DNA from: Streptomyces sp. CNQ085
GTDB lineage: Bacteria > Actinomycetota > Actinomycetes > Streptomycetales > Streptomycetaceae
Reading direction: 5' to 3'
Assembly (NCBI RefSeq): GCF_022614595.1
Contig: NZ_JAJFAU010000022.1
Location: 1 to 42,778 of the forward strand
DNA: 42,778 nucleotides
Part shown: one piece after another, positions 8,009 to 16,522 of the stretch
Position numbering within the stretch: the first letter of the stretch is position 1
How the letters are laid out: each line of letters opens with the position of its first letter
The notes under the pieces: model-generated
What the model was told of the DNA's origin: nothing
Seen by the model: the letters and a program-made list of their open reading frames with translations, nothing else
Database searches by the model: none
Program-made: the position numbers and the translations under genes

Positions 8009-8300
8009 GGGACTCCCAGAGGCAGAGCTTCCATCACGTGCAGTGCGGGACCGCCCGCCCGTCACAAGGGCGTGTGGACACCGGATTGCGTCTGAGGAGA
8101 ATAACGCTTCGTGCAGGGAGTGCTACACCTGGTTGCCGGAATCGCCGGTTAGGTTCGTTCTGCTATGTGTTTACGGCCGCCCGGACGGCGAACCGGGATG
8201 CTGGTCCGACCGTTTCATGCCACTTTCCGATCGGCGGGCGGTTCGCTTGCGGCCGGGGGGGCGATCCTGTTCGAACCGGCGAGCGGCACCGGCGGCGGCC

Positions 8301-9239
8301 TCAGCGGCGGCGGCGCTGGATCGCCATGGCCGCGGCGGCGCCTCCGGCCACCGCGCCCACCCCGGCCGCGGCCGGGATGCCCACCTTCGCGGCCTTCCTG
8401 CCGGTCCGGTAGTCGCGCAGCCGCCAGCCCCGCGCGCGTGCGTGGGCGCGCAGTCTGCTGTCGGGGTTGATGGCGTAGGGGTGACCGACCAGCGAGAGCA
8501 TCGGGAGGTCGTTGGCCGAGTCGCTGTACGCGGCGCAGCGGGAGAGGTCCAGATCCTCGGCGGCGGCCAGCGCGCGCACCGCCTCCGCCTTCGCCGGGCC
8601 GTGCAGCGGCTCGCCGACCAGGCGCCCGGTGTAGACGCCGTCGACGGATTCGGCGACCGTGCCCAGGGCGCCGGTCAGCCCCAGCCGGCGGGCGATGATC
8701 GTGGCGGTCTCCACGGGGGCCGCGGTGACCAGCCACACCTTCTGGCCCGCGTCCAGATGTGCCTGGGCCAGCGCGCGGGTGCCCGGCCAGATCCGGCCGG
8801 CCATGTACTCGTCGTAGATCTCCTCGCCGATCTCCATCAGCTCCGAGACGCGGTGGCCCTTGACGATGGACAGCGCGCTGTCACGGGCGTCCTGCATGTG
8901 CCCGGCGTTCTCCGAGCCCGCGAGCCGGAACCAGGCCTGCTGCCAGGCGAAGCGGAACAGCTCGCGCTTGCGGAAGAACTTCCGCTTGTACAGGCCGCGG
9001 CCGAAGTGGAACAGGGCCGCGCCCTGCATGATCGTGTTGTCGAGGTCGAAGAAGGCCGCCGCCCTGGCGTCCCCGTGCACCGGGAACTCCGGCTCCGCCG
9101 GCTTCCCCGCCTCGCCGGGGGGGAGTGCGTCGACCTCCCGCGAGGTCCTGCGCGCCGCCTCGGCCGCGGCCTCGCCTGCGAGAACGCTGCGAGCCGTCGC
9201 CGAACGCCTGCGGGGAACGAGCCATCCAAGTGCGGCCAT
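8301..9239 (-). CDS. HAD-IB family hydrolase (SerB-like) with C-terminal membrane segment
   Basis: A 312-residue HAD phosphatase of the IB group. Motif I is [11 protein letters not shown], motif II the VTAAPVE segment, and the Lys is in GPAKAEAV. Motif III is the acidic [13 protein letters not shown] four-helix-type cap ([12 protein letters not shown] onward) follows motif I. The last 30 residues form a short hydrophobic helix ([21 protein letters not shown]) ending in four Arg, which may anchor it to the membrane. Relatives hydrolyse small phosphate esters, and some actinobacterial ones act on lysophosphatidic acid or phosphoserine; the substrate here is not shown. The start at ATG 9239 ([12 protein letters not shown]) matches homologues, with no clear ribosome site. 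It diverges from the glutaredoxin-like gene. Confidence 0.88.
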   Translation of the reverse strand: MAALGWLVPRRRSATARSVLAGEAAAEAARRTSREVDALPPGEAGKPAEPEFPVHGDARAAAFFDLDNTIMQGAALFHFGRGLYKRKFFRKRELFRFAWQQAWFRLAGSENAGHMQDARDSALSIVKGHRVSELMEIGEEIYDEYMAGRIWPGTRALAQAHLDAGQKVWLVTAAPVETATIIARRLGLTGALGTVAESVDGVYTGRLVGEPLHGPAKAEAVRALAAAEDLDLSRCAAYSDSANDLPMLSLVGHPYAINPDSRLRAHARARGWRLRDYRTGRKAAKVGIPAAAGVGAVAGGAAAAMAIQRRRR

Positions 9240-9397
9240 GCCGCGAGCATAGCCAGTGTTCCGCGGGGTTCCGGTGACGGAGGGGTGTCGGCAGGGCGAG
9301 GACTGAGCCAACCGTGGAGAGGGCGCTCCCGGCCCCGCCGGGGACGGGGGCCGGACAGGGGGAGCCGGGGGCGGCGGTGACCGGGCGCGGCGGCACA

Positions 9398-9643
9398 ATG
9401 GCGGTCATGAGGACCGTCACTCTCATCGGAAAGCCCGGGTGCCATCTGTGCGACGACGCACGCGCGGTGGTCAGCGAGGTGTGCGCGCGACTGGGCGCGC
9501 GCTGGGAGGAGAAGGACATCACGCAGGACGAGGAGCTGTACCGCCGCTACTGGGAGCAGATTCCGGTGGTGCTGGTGGACGGCGCGCAGCACGACTTCTG
9601 GCGGGTGGACCCGCGGCGGCTGCGCGCGGCGCTGGAGGGGTGA
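9398..9643 (+). CDS. Glutaredoxin-like protein (DUF836 type)
   Basis: An 81-residue thioredoxin-fold protein with the redox motif CHLC in [13 protein letters not shown] (Cys residues at 13 and 16 from ATG 9398). The cis-Pro region is [10 protein letters not shown] and the short C-terminal helix is RRLRAALEG. It fits the glutaredoxin-like DUF836 family found upstream of rex in Streptomyces. The redox partner is unknown. The start could also be ATG 9407, three codons later; neither has a strong ribosome site. It lies 306 bases before rex and is likely transcribed apart from it. Confidence 0.8.
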   Translation: MAVMRTVTLIGKPGCHLCDDARAVVSEVCARLGARWEEKDITQDEELYRRYWEQIPVVLVDGAQHDFWRVDPRRLRAALEG

Positions 9644-9835
9644 CCGCGGCGGCGGGGGTGTTCGCCGGGGGGCCGTGCGGAGAGGGCCCGCACCCGGGGG
9701 TTCGACCGGGTCTCGACCGCTCCTCAGGACGTTCCACGGCCAACGGGCGTATATGTGGGAGGTGAGCCGGGCGGGATCCGGTTCCGTCCGGGGGGTGTGG
9801 CACCGGTCACTTTGGCCGGACAAAGCGGACACCGT

Positions 9836-9857
9836 CTTTGTGCACACGTTCACAAAG
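9836..9857. promoter_or_regulatory. Rex operator (ROP)
   Basis: TTGTGCACACGTTCACAA (9838-9855), flanked by symmetric CT/AG bases, closely matches the Rex consensus TTGTGAA-N4-TTCACAA; one inner position breaks the symmetry. It lies 92 bases before rex and overlaps the -35 box, so Rex should repress its own operon when NADH is low and release it when NADH/NAD+ rises. Confidence 0.88.
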
Positions 9858-9866
9858 ACATAGCCT
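9838..9866 (+). promoter_or_regulatory. rex-hem operon promoter
   Basis: TTGTGC (9838-9843) and TAGCCT (9861-9866) separated by 17 bases form a good vegetative promoter. The -35 box lies inside the Rex operator. Confidence 0.7.
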
Positions 9867-9949
9867 GGGCGGGACGGAGCGGTCCGGACGCATGTCCAGC
9901 GGGTGTCCAGCGGGACCGCTCACCGCTTCGCGCAGACGGCAGGAGCAAC

Positions 9950-10741
9950 GTGGCAACTGGCCGAACACACCGACCGGCGACCCGTAGCCGAGGGATCCCC
10001 GAGGCCACCGTCGCCCGGCTTCCGCTGTACCTGCGGGCGCTCACCGCGCTCTCCGAGCGCTCGGTGCCCACGGTCTCCTCGGAGGAGCTGGCGGCCGCCG
10101 CCGGCGTCAACTCCGCCAAGCTGCGCAAGGACTTCTCCTACCTCGGCTCGTACGGCACGCGCGGTGTGGGCTACGACGTCGAGTACCTCGTCTACCAGAT
10201 CTCCCGTGAGCTGGGCCTGACGCAGGACTGGCCCGTCGTGATCGTCGGCATCGGAAACCTGGGCGCCGCGCTCGCCAACTACGGAGGCTTCGCCTCCAGA
10301 GGCTTCAGAGTCGCCGCGCTGATCGACGCGGACCCGTCGATGGCCGGGAGGCCGGTCGCGGGCATACCCGTGCAGCACACCGACGATCTCGAGGCGATCA
10401 TCGAGGAGAACGGCGTCTCCATCGGTGTCATCGCCACCCCCGCCGGAGCCGCGCAGCAGGTCTGCGACCGGCTCGTGGCCGCCGGGGTGACCTCCATCCT
10501 CAACTTCGCGCCGACCGTGCTGTCCGTGCCGGACGGCGTGGACGTGCGCAAGGTCGACCTCTCCATAGAACTGCAGATCCTCGCCTTTCACGAGCAGCGC
10601 AAGGCCGGTGAGGAGGCGCCCGGCGAAGCCGGCGGCGACATCACCCCGCCCGCGGCGCCGCCCGCCGCGGCCGTACGCCGACGCGGCGAGGGGACCGAAC
10701 AGGGGCCTGACGGGGACATGCCCGCGGTGATGCCGGCATGA
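9950..10741 (+). CDS. rex: Redox-sensing transcriptional repressor Rex
   Basis: A 263-residue Rex protein. Residues 1-85 form the winged-helix DNA-binding domain (ARLPLYLRALTALSER, GVNSAKLRKDFSYLGSYG). Residues 95-215 form the Rossmann domain, with the NAD(H) loop IVGIGNLGAALA at 98-109. A domain-swap helix (SIELQILAFHEQRK) and a disordered tail ending DGDMPAVMPA follow. It represses respiratory genes and is released by NADH. GTG 9950 has AGGAG four bases upstream and gives MATGRTHRPATRSRGIPEAT, matching S. coelicolor Rex. It heads the hem genes; hemA follows after 73 bases, so Rex probably controls heme supply. Confidence 0.97.
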   Translation: MATGRTHRPATRSRGIPEATVARLPLYLRALTALSERSVPTVSSEELAAAAGVNSAKLRKDFSYLGSYGTRGVGYDVEYLVYQISRELGLTQDWPVVIVGIGNLGAALANYGGFASRGFRVAALIDADPSMAGRPVAGIPVQHTDDLEAIIEENGVSIGVIATPAGAAQQVCDRLVAAGVTSILNFAPTVLSVPDGVDVRKVDLSIELQILAFHEQRKAGEEAPGEAGGDITPPAAPPAAAVRRRGEGTEQGPDGDMPAVMPA

Positions 10742-10814
10742 ACGAGCGAGCGGCCGTGAGACACCTCGCGCGCGCACCGCACACCGTACGGTCCGAGCGG
10801 AGCGGAGGACGCGC

Positions 10815-12185
10815 ATGAGCCTGCTGGTAGTAGGGCTGAGCCACCGCAGCGCACCGGTGAGCGTCCTGGAGAGGGCCTCGCTGGCGCCCGAGGTGCGCGG
10901 CAAGCTCCTGCAGGACGCGGTCGGGGCCGAGCCCGCCTCCGAGGCCGCGGTGCTCTCCACCTGCAACCGCACCGAGCTCTACGCCGACGTCGACAAGTTC
11001 CACGCCGGCGTCGCCGAGCTGTCCTCCCTGCTGGCCCGCTACAGCGGCGTCGGCCTGGAGGAACTGACCCCGTACCTGTACGTCCACTACGAGGACCGGG
11101 CCGTCCACCACCTGTTCTCGGTGGCCTGCGGGCTGGACTCGATGGTCGTCGGCGAGGGCCAGATCCTCGGCCAGATCAAGGACGCGCTGGCCGTGGCGCA
11201 GGACCGGCACACCGCCGGGCGGCTGATGAACGACCTGTTCCAGCAGGCGCTGCGGGTCGGCAAGCGGGCGCACAGCGAGACCGGCATCGACCGGGCCGGG
11301 CAGTCCCTGGTCACCTTCGGCCTGGAGCAGCTCGCCGGTGAGCGCCCGGTCGCCGAGTGGGCGCGCGGCCGGCGCGCCCTGGTGATCGGCGCCGGCTCGA
11401 TGTCCTCCCTGGCCGCCACGGTGCTGGCGCGCGCGGGTGTCACCGAATTGGTGATCGCCAACAGGACGCTGGAGCGCGCCCGGCGCCTGGCCGCCGGGCT
11501 CCACGGCGGCGGGCTCACCGCGCGCGCCGTGCCCGCCCACGAGATGCCCGCCGAGCTTCCGCACGCGGACATCGCCGTCTCCTGCACCGGCGCCACCGGG
11601 CTGGTGCTGACGGCCGACGACCTGTCGGCCGCGCTCGCCGCGCGCGCCGGATCCCCCGGCTCTCCCGGGCCCCGCGACTCCAGCGGTTCCCGTGAGGAGC
11701 CGATGGCGCTGCTCGACCTGGCCATGCCCCGTGACATCGACGCCGCCGCGCACCGCCTGGAAGGCGTACGGTTGGTGGACATCGAGTCGCTGGCCGAGGC
11801 CTCCGCCGACGCGCCCATGGCCGCGGACGTCGACAAGGTGCGCGGCATCGTCGCCGACGAGGTCGCGGCCTTCGGCGCGGCCCAGCGGGCCGCGACGATC
11901 ACACCCACCGTGGTCGCGCTGCGCGCCATGGCCGCCGATGTCGTCACGGCCGAGATGGCGCGCCTGGACGGGCGCCTCCCCGGACTCGACGCCAAACAGC
12001 GCGCCGAGATCACCCAGACCGTGCGCCGGGTCGTCGACAAGCTGCTGCACGCGCCGACCGTGCGCGTCAAGCAGCTCGCCGGCGAACCGGGCGGCGCCGG
12101 ATACGCCGACGCGCTGCGAGAGCTCTTCGACCTCGACCCGCAGACCGTGGCGGCCGTCAGTAACCCCGAACAGGAGCGGCAATGA
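10815..12185 (+). CDS. hemA: Glutamyl-tRNA reductase
   Basis: A 456-residue HemA, which reduces glutamyl-tRNA(Glu) with NADPH to glutamate-1-semialdehyde, the first committed step of C5 tetrapyrrole synthesis. Seen: the N-terminal VVGLSHRSAPVSVLER, the catalytic Cys50 in LSTCNRTELYA, and GLDSMVVGEGQILGQIKDA. The NADPH domain has VIGAGSMSSLAA near residue 193, and a helical dimerisation tail ends near AGYADALRELFDLDP. ATG 10815 has GGAGG six bases upstream. A Ser/Gly/Pro-rich insert (about 278-295) is a species-specific loop. The stop overlaps hemC, implying translational coupling. Confidence 0.97.
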   Translation: MSLLVVGLSHRSAPVSVLERASLAPEVRGKLLQDAVGAEPASEAAVLSTCNRTELYADVDKFHAGVAELSSLLARYSGVGLEELTPYLYVHYEDRAVHHLFSVACGLDSMVVGEGQILGQIKDALAVAQDRHTAGRLMNDLFQQALRVGKRAHSETGIDRAGQSLVTFGLEQLAGERPVAEWARGRRALVIGAGSMSSLAATVLARAGVTELVIANRTLERARRLAAGLHGGGLTARAVPAHEMPAELPHADIAVSCTGATGLVLTADDLSAALAARAGSPGSPGPRDSSGSREEPMALLDLAMPRDIDAAAHRLEGVRLVDIESLAEASADAPMAADVDKVRGIVADEVAAFGAAQRAATITPTVVALRAMAADVVTAEMARLDGRLPGLDAKQRAEITQTVRRVVDKLLHAPTVRVKQLAGEPGGAGYADALRELFDLDPQTVAAVSNPEQERQ

Positions 12186-13162
12186 GCACCAACGCACCCC
12201 AGCCGCTGAAGCTGGGCACCCGCCGCAGCCGACTCGCCATGGCCCAGTCCGGGCAGGTGGCCGAGCGCGTCCGGCGGCTCACCGGCGGGCCCGTCGAGCT
12301 GGTGGAGATCACCACCTTCGGCGATGTCTCCCGTGAGCACCTCGCCCGGATCGGCGGCACAGGGGTCTTCGTCTCCGCGCTGCGCGACGCGCTGCTCGGC
12401 GGCGAGATCGACTTCGCCGTTCACTCGTTGAAGGACCTTCCCACCAGCCAGCCGGAACAGCTGGCGCTGGCGGCCGTGCCCGTACGGGAGGACCCCCGTG
12501 ACGCGCTGGTCGCCCGTGACGGCCTCACCTTCGAGGAGCTGCCCGACGGGGCGCGGGTCGGCACCGGCTCACCGCGCCGCATGGCGCAGCTGGCCGCCTG
12601 GGCCCGGTCGCTGGGCCGGGACGTCGAGATCGTGCCGATCCGGGGCAACGTCGACACCCGCATCGGGTACGTACGCTCCGGCGAACTGGACGCGGTCGTC
12701 CTCGCTGCCGCGGGCCTCAGGCGCGTCGGCCTGATCGGCGAGGCCACCGAACTGCTCAACCCCGGCGCGGTGCTCCCCGCACCCGGCCAGGGGGCGCTGG
12801 CCGTCGAGTGCGCGGCCTCGCGCACGGATCTCGCAGCCCTGCTCGCCGAACTTGACGATCCGCGCACGCGGGTCGCCGTGACCGCCGAGCGAACTCTGCT
12901 CTCCGCTCTGGAGGCCGGTTGCAGCGCGCCCGTCGGCGCGCTGGCCGATTTCCCTGCGGGAGGGCAGGATGTCACCGAACTGCGTCTGCGCGGTGTCGTC
13001 GGCACGACCGACGGCACCACACTGGTGCAGTTGTCCACCACCGGTCGCGTACCGGCGTCCGACGGTGAGCTGTTCTCCCTGGCCCAGGCCATGGGGCGTG
13101 AGCTCGCCGACGAGATGCTCGCCAAAGGCGCGGCCGGTCTGATGGGGGAGCGAGCACATTGA
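12182..13162 (+). CDS. hemC: Hydroxymethylbilane synthase (porphobilinogen deaminase)
   Basis: A 326-residue HemC, which joins four porphobilinogen units into hydroxymethylbilane. Marks: KLGTRRSRLAMAQSGQV at the start, the catalytic Asp85 in VHSLKDLPT, the substrate-carboxylate Arg residues in GTGSPRRMAQL and IRGNVDTRI, and Cys247 in EAGCSAPVG, which carries the dipyrromethane cofactor. Length fits the family. ATG 12182 overlaps the hemA stop in the order ATGA, and its own stop overlaps the TTG start of the next gene by three bases, so hemA, hemC and hemD are coupled in translation. Confidence 0.97.
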   Translation: MSTNAPQPLKLGTRRSRLAMAQSGQVAERVRRLTGGPVELVEITTFGDVSREHLARIGGTGVFVSALRDALLGGEIDFAVHSLKDLPTSQPEQLALAAVPVREDPRDALVARDGLTFEELPDGARVGTGSPRRMAQLAAWARSLGRDVEIVPIRGNVDTRIGYVRSGELDAVVLAAAGLRRVGLIGEATELLNPGAVLPAPGQGALAVECAASRTDLAALLAELDDPRTRVAVTAERTLLSALEAGCSAPVGALADFPAGGQDVTELRLRGVVGTTDGTTLVQLSTTGRVPASDGELFSLAQAMGRELADEMLAKGAAGLMGERAH

Positions 13163-14805
13163 ACCCCACCACCGATCACTCGTACGGCGCCCACGGGCAC
13201 GTCACCTTCCTCGGTGCCGGGCCCGGGGACCCGGGACTGCTGACGCTTCGCGCCGTCGAGGCGCTGGCGCAGGCCGATGTACTGGTCGCCGACCCGCAGG
13301 TGTACGACGTCGTGCGGGCGCACGTGCGGGCGGGTGCCGACACCCCTCCGCAGGCAGCGGGTGACGACATGTCAACAGCCTCCGCGGGTGCCGACGATGC
13401 CGTAAATCTTGTCATGCGGGCCGTGCGCGGCGGCAAGCGGGTCGTCCGTGCGGTCGCCGGTGACCCCGGACTCGACGCGGACGCGGCGAGCGAGATGCTG
13501 GCCTGCGCCTCCGAGGGTGTCACCTTCGAGGTCGTGCCCGGCATCGCCAACGCGGTCGGAGTCCCCGCCTACGCGGGTGTGCCGCTGCGCAACGGTCACG
13601 GCGCGGACGTGCGGTTCCTGGACGCGCGGGCCGCCGACGCCCAGGCGTGGAACGAGGTCGGCTCCAGCGACGCCACCCTGGTGGTCTCCACGACGCTGGA
13701 GACGGTCGCCGCCACCGCCGCCGAACTGGTCACGGCGGGCCGCAAGCCCGACACCCCGCTGACGGTCACCGTCGACGGCACCACCACCCGGCAGCGCACC
13801 TGGACGGCGACGCTGGGATCCATTGCCCAGACCCTCAAGGCCGCCAAGGTGCTGCCCGCGGCGAACGGCTCCCGGCCGGCGATAGCCGTGGTCGGCGAAC
13901 TCAGCGCCGCCGCGCAGCGCGACCGGCTGGCGTGGTTCGAGTCCAAGCCGCTGTTCGGCTGGCAGGTGCTGGTGCCCCGCACCAAGGAGCAGGCCGCCTC
14001 GCTCTCCGACCAGCTGCGCTCCTACGGCGCGGTGCCCAGCGAGGTGCCCACCATCGCCGTGGAACCCCCGCGCACCCCGCAGCAGATGGAGCGCGCGGTC
14101 AAGGGCCTGGTCACCGGGCGCTACGAATGGATCGCCTTCACCTCGGTCAACGCGGTCAGGGCGGTGCGCGAGAAGTTCGAGGAGTACGGCCTGGACGCCC
14201 GCGCCTTCGCCGGGATCAAGGTCGCGGCCGTCGGGGAGCAGACCGCGAAGGCGCTGGTCGACTTCGGCGTCAAGCCCGACCTGGTGCCCAGCGGCGAGCA
14301 GTCCGCGGCCGGGCTGCTGGAGGACTGGCCGCCCTACGACCCGGTCTTCGACCCGATCGACCGCGTCTTCCTGCCGCGCGCCGACATCGCCACCGAGACA
14401 CTGGTGGCGGGTCTGATCGAGCTGGGCTGGGAGGTGGACGATGTCACCGCCTACCGGACGGTGCGCGCCTCGCCGCCGCCGGCGGAGACCCGGGAGGCGA
14501 TCAAGGGCGGCGGGTTCGACGCCGTGCTGTTCACCTCCTCCTCCACAGTCCGCAACCTCGTCGGGATCGCGGGCAAGCCGCACAACGTGACGGTGATCGC
14601 CTGCATCGGCCCGGCGACGGCGAAGACCGCCGAGGAGCACGGGCTGCGCGTGGATGTCATGTCGCCGGAGCCGTCGGTGCACAGGCTGGCCGAGGCACTG
14701 GCGGAGTTCGGCGCCAGGCGCCGGGACACGATGATCGAGGCCGGCGAGGCGGTGCAGCGGCCCAGCGAGAAGCGTCCGGCCAGGAGGAGGGCACGGACAT
14801 CGTGA
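13159..14805 (+). CDS. hemD: Fused uroporphyrinogen-III C-methyltransferase / uroporphyrinogen-III synthase
   Basis: A 548-residue two-domain protein. Residues 12-250 are a CobA/CysG-type SAM methyltransferase ([54 protein letters not shown]). Residues 265-530 are HemD ([47 protein letters not shown]). HemD cyclises hydroxymethylbilane to uroporphyrinogen III; the methyltransferase domain would lead toward siroheme or cobalamin. The methylase half is diverged, with a 13-residue Thr/Ala/Asp-rich stretch ([10 protein letters not shown] region) in place of some conserved loops, so its activity is less certain. The fusion is common in actinomycetes. TTG 13159 follows GGGGGAG. The tail is Arg-rich. 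Confidence 0.93.
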   Translation: MNPTTDHSYGAHGHVTFLGAGPGDPGLLTLRAVEALAQADVLVADPQVYDVVRAHVRAGADTPPQAAGDDMSTASAGADDAVNLVMRAVRGGKRVVRAVAGDPGLDADAASEMLACASEGVTFEVVPGIANAVGVPAYAGVPLRNGHGADVRFLDARAADAQAWNEVGSSDATLVVSTTLETVAATAAELVTAGRKPDTPLTVTVDGTTTRQRTWTATLGSIAQTLKAAKVLPAANGSRPAIAVVGELSAAAQRDRLAWFESKPLFGWQVLVPRTKEQAASLSDQLRSYGAVPSEVPTIAVEPPRTPQQMERAVKGLVTGRYEWIAFTSVNAVRAVREKFEEYGLDARAFAGIKVAAVGEQTAKALVDFGVKPDLVPSGEQSAAGLLEDWPPYDPVFDPIDRVFLPRADIATETLVAGLIELGWEVDDVTAYRTVRASPPPAETREAIKGGGFDAVLFTSSSTVRNLVGIAGKPHNVTVIACIGPATAKTAEEHGLRVDVMSPEPSVHRLAEALAEFGARRRDTMIEAGEAVQRPSEKRPARRRARTS

Positions 14806-15815
14806 CGATCGGGAGCACCTACGGCGGCGGCTACGGGGACTTCCCCGTGGTGCGCCCCCGGCGGCTGCGCACCACCCCGGCGATGCGCCGGATGGTCGCC
14901 GAGCACCGGCTCCACCCGGCCGATCTGATCCTGCCCGTCTTCCTGCGGGAGGGCATCGCCTCCCCCGTGGAGATCTCCTCGATGCCGGGCGTGTACCAGC
15001 ACACCCGCGAGACCCTGCGCAAGGCGGCGGCCGAGGCCGTGGCCGCGGGGGTGGGCGGGATCATGATCTTCGGCGTGCCCGGGGAGGGGAGGAAGGACGC
15101 CACCGGTTCCTGCGGCACCGATCCGGAGGGCATCCTCCAGGTGGGGCTGCGCGATGTGCGCGCGGAGGTCGGGGACGACCTGGTCGTCATGTCCGACCTG
15201 TGCCTGGACGAGTTCACCGACCACGGCCACTGCGGCGTTCTGGACGAGCGCGGCCGGGTGGACAACGACGCCACGCTGGAGCGGTACGCCGAGATGGCGT
15301 GCGTCCAGGCCGAGGCGGGCGCGCACGTACTGGGGCCCAGCGGGATGATGGACGGCCAGGTCGCCTTCGTCCGCCGCGCGCTGGACGAGGCCGGTCATCA
15401 GGACGTCTCGCTGCTGGCGTACACGGCCAAGTACGCCTCCGCGTTCTACGGTCCCTTCCGCGAGGCGGTGGACTCCTCGCTGGCGGGCGACCGCAAGGCC
15501 TACCAGCAGGACCCGGCCAACGCGCGGGAGTCGATGCGCGAGCTGGCGCTCGACCTCGCCGAGGGCGCGGACATGGTGATGGTCAAGCCCGCGCTGCCCT
15601 ACCTGGACGTGCTGCGCCGGGTGGCGGACGCGGTGGACGTGCCCGTGGCGGCCTACCAGGTATCCGGTGAGTACGCGATGGTCGAGGCCGCCGCGCAGCG
15701 CGGCTGGATCGAGCGGGACCGGGCGATCATGGAGACGCTCACCGGCGCCAGGCGGGCCGGTGCGGACATGATCCTGACCTACTGGGCGACGGAGGCGGCC
15801 CGGCGGCTGCGCTGA
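14802..15815 (+). CDS. hemB: Delta-aminolevulinic acid dehydratase (porphobilinogen synthase)
   Basis: A 337-residue HemB, which condenses two 5-aminolevulinate molecules to porphobilinogen. The two active-site lysines are K210 ([12 protein letters not shown]) and K262 ([10 protein letters not shown]). The metal site, [14 protein letters not shown] at 132-145, has Cys134 and Cys144 but Asp136 where E. coli-type zinc enzymes have the middle Cys, so the metal preference may be mixed. GTG 14802 has AGGAGGAGG upstream and overlaps the hemD stop. It is the last hem gene of the operon; a hairpin lies five bases past the stop. Because hemB acts before hemC in the pathway, gene order does not follow reaction order. 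Confidence 0.97.
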   Translation: MTIGSTYGGGYGDFPVVRPRRLRTTPAMRRMVAEHRLHPADLILPVFLREGIASPVEISSMPGVYQHTRETLRKAAAEAVAAGVGGIMIFGVPGEGRKDATGSCGTDPEGILQVGLRDVRAEVGDDLVVMSDLCLDEFTDHGHCGVLDERGRVDNDATLERYAEMACVQAEAGAHVLGPSGMMDGQVAFVRRALDEAGHQDVSLLAYTAKYASAFYGPFREAVDSSLAGDRKAYQQDPANARESMRELALDLAEGADMVMVKPALPYLDVLRRVADAVDVPVAAYQVSGEYAMVEAAAQRGWIERDRAIMETLTGARRAGADMILTYWATEAARRLR

Positions 15816-15819
15816 GCCC

Positions 15820-15845
15820 CCGGCCCCGGGCGTGCCCAGGGCCGG
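15820..15845 (+). terminator. hem operon terminator
   Basis: CCGGCCC/GGGCCGG 7-bp stem (15820-15826 with 15839-15845) whose 12-base loop itself contains GGGC/GCCC. It begins five bases after the hemB stop. No T run. Confidence 0.55.
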
Positions 15846-15887
15846 CCGGGTTGGTCCGGCCCGAGACTCCGGCCCGTGGGAGCGGGG

Positions 15888-15971
15888 TCAGTCGCTGGGG
15901 AGACCGTCCGTGGTGATGGTGAGTTCCACGGACGTGTCGGTGATCTTCACGGGCTCGCCACCACCGGTCAC
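15888..15971 (-). other. Possible 27-residue open frame downstream of the rtcB remnant
   Basis: On the minus strand a short frame starts at GTG 15971 and ends TGA 15890-15888, reading MTGGGEPVKITDTSVELTIT and ending in TDGLPSD. Its codons look coding-like, with C or G in most third positions. I do not recognise the peptide. It may be the tail of a lost gene, a tiny protein or chance. The start lies inside a terminator-like hairpin, which argues against expression. Confidence 0.2.
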
Positions 15972-15996
15972 GCCCGGGCCGGACGGGGCCCGGGCG
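15971..15996 (-). terminator. Terminator downstream of the rtcB remnant
   Basis: Perfect 10-bp inverted repeat CGCCCGGGCC/GGCCCGGGCG with a 6-base loop, starting two bases past the remnant's stop codon at 15999 on the minus strand. Confidence 0.6.
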
Positions 15997-15998
15997 CG

Positions 15999-16255
15999 TC
16001 AGTCCTTGACGCAGACGACCTGCCGCGGCCGATGTCCACGCCGACCGCCGCCGGGCAGACCGCGCCCTCCATCGTGATGACCGAGCCGGCGGTGGCCCCC
16101 TTGCCGTAGTGGACGTCGGGCATGACCGCCAGGCCCCTGGTCCACGGGAGCGTCGAGGTGTTGCGCGGCTGCCGCATCGCACCGTCCTCGACGCCGGAGG
16201 GGCCGGCCCACACCCGGATCGGCACCCGTGCCCCGGGAACCTCGGCGTACGACAT
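15999..16255 (-). pseudogene. rtcB: RNA ligase RtcB, internally deleted remnant
   Basis: Reading minus from ATG 16255, MSYAEVPGARVPIRVWAG and then LAVMPDVHYGKGATAGSV and VCPAAVGVDIG match the first ~78 residues of RtcB, the GTP-dependent RNA ligase for 2',3'-cyclic phosphate ends. Just after GVDIG, where the metal-binding Cys of GVDIGCG should be, the sequence jumps. In the next frame it reads RQVVCVKD then stop (15999), which is the usual RtcB C-terminus (RQVVCVKG). A deletion of roughly 300 codons has thus joined the two ends out of frame. The frame continuing from the start runs on to 15968 as unrelated residues. No functional enzyme is possible. A terminator-like hairpin still follows. 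Confidence 0.82.
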
Positions 16256-16326
16256 GTTCGTTCATCCCCATAGCGAAGGCCTGGCGAAAGCCTGGCGGAG
16301 AAGTGCGAGCACGCCCTGCCGTGTGC

Positions 16327-16371
16327 GTGCGAACCGCGTACGGATCGCGCGCGATCCGGGTACGTCCGCAC
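16327..16371. repeat. Long imperfect inverted repeat with 18-bp perfect core
   Basis: The core CGGATCGCGCGCGATCCG (16341-16358) is a perfect palindrome. Outside it, GTAC flanks both sides (16338-16341 and 16360-16363), then GTGCG (16327-16331) matches CGCAC (16367-16371), with a one-base offset on the right. It sits between the rtcB remnant and the divergent lipoprotein gene, and could be an operator or a cruciform/hairpin element. Confidence 0.6.
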
Positions 16372-16522
16372 ACGGAAGACGGACGTAATGCTGCATATGC
16401 GCCGATGGGCGAGGGTCCCGCGGCGCGTGTGACGGAGACCGTGCGATAGACATTGTGTTCTGTTGTGGTCGTATGACGGCAACGTGTTCTCGAGTGTTCG
16501 CGTGGACATGAGGAGTTGGGCA

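Larger units (their letters stand above)
9644..9949 (+). promoter_or_regulatory. rex-hem regulatory region
   Basis: 306 bases between the glutaredoxin-like gene and rex. It contains the Rex operator and overlapping promoter described separately, giving an untranslated leader of about 77 bases before GTG 9950. No other gene is seen. Confidence 0.7.

Noticed and set aside
8009..8065. Longer BldN start at 8065
   Set aside because: Conserved BldN N-terminus begins at GTG 8008 with a ribosome site; the extra residues are not in homologues.
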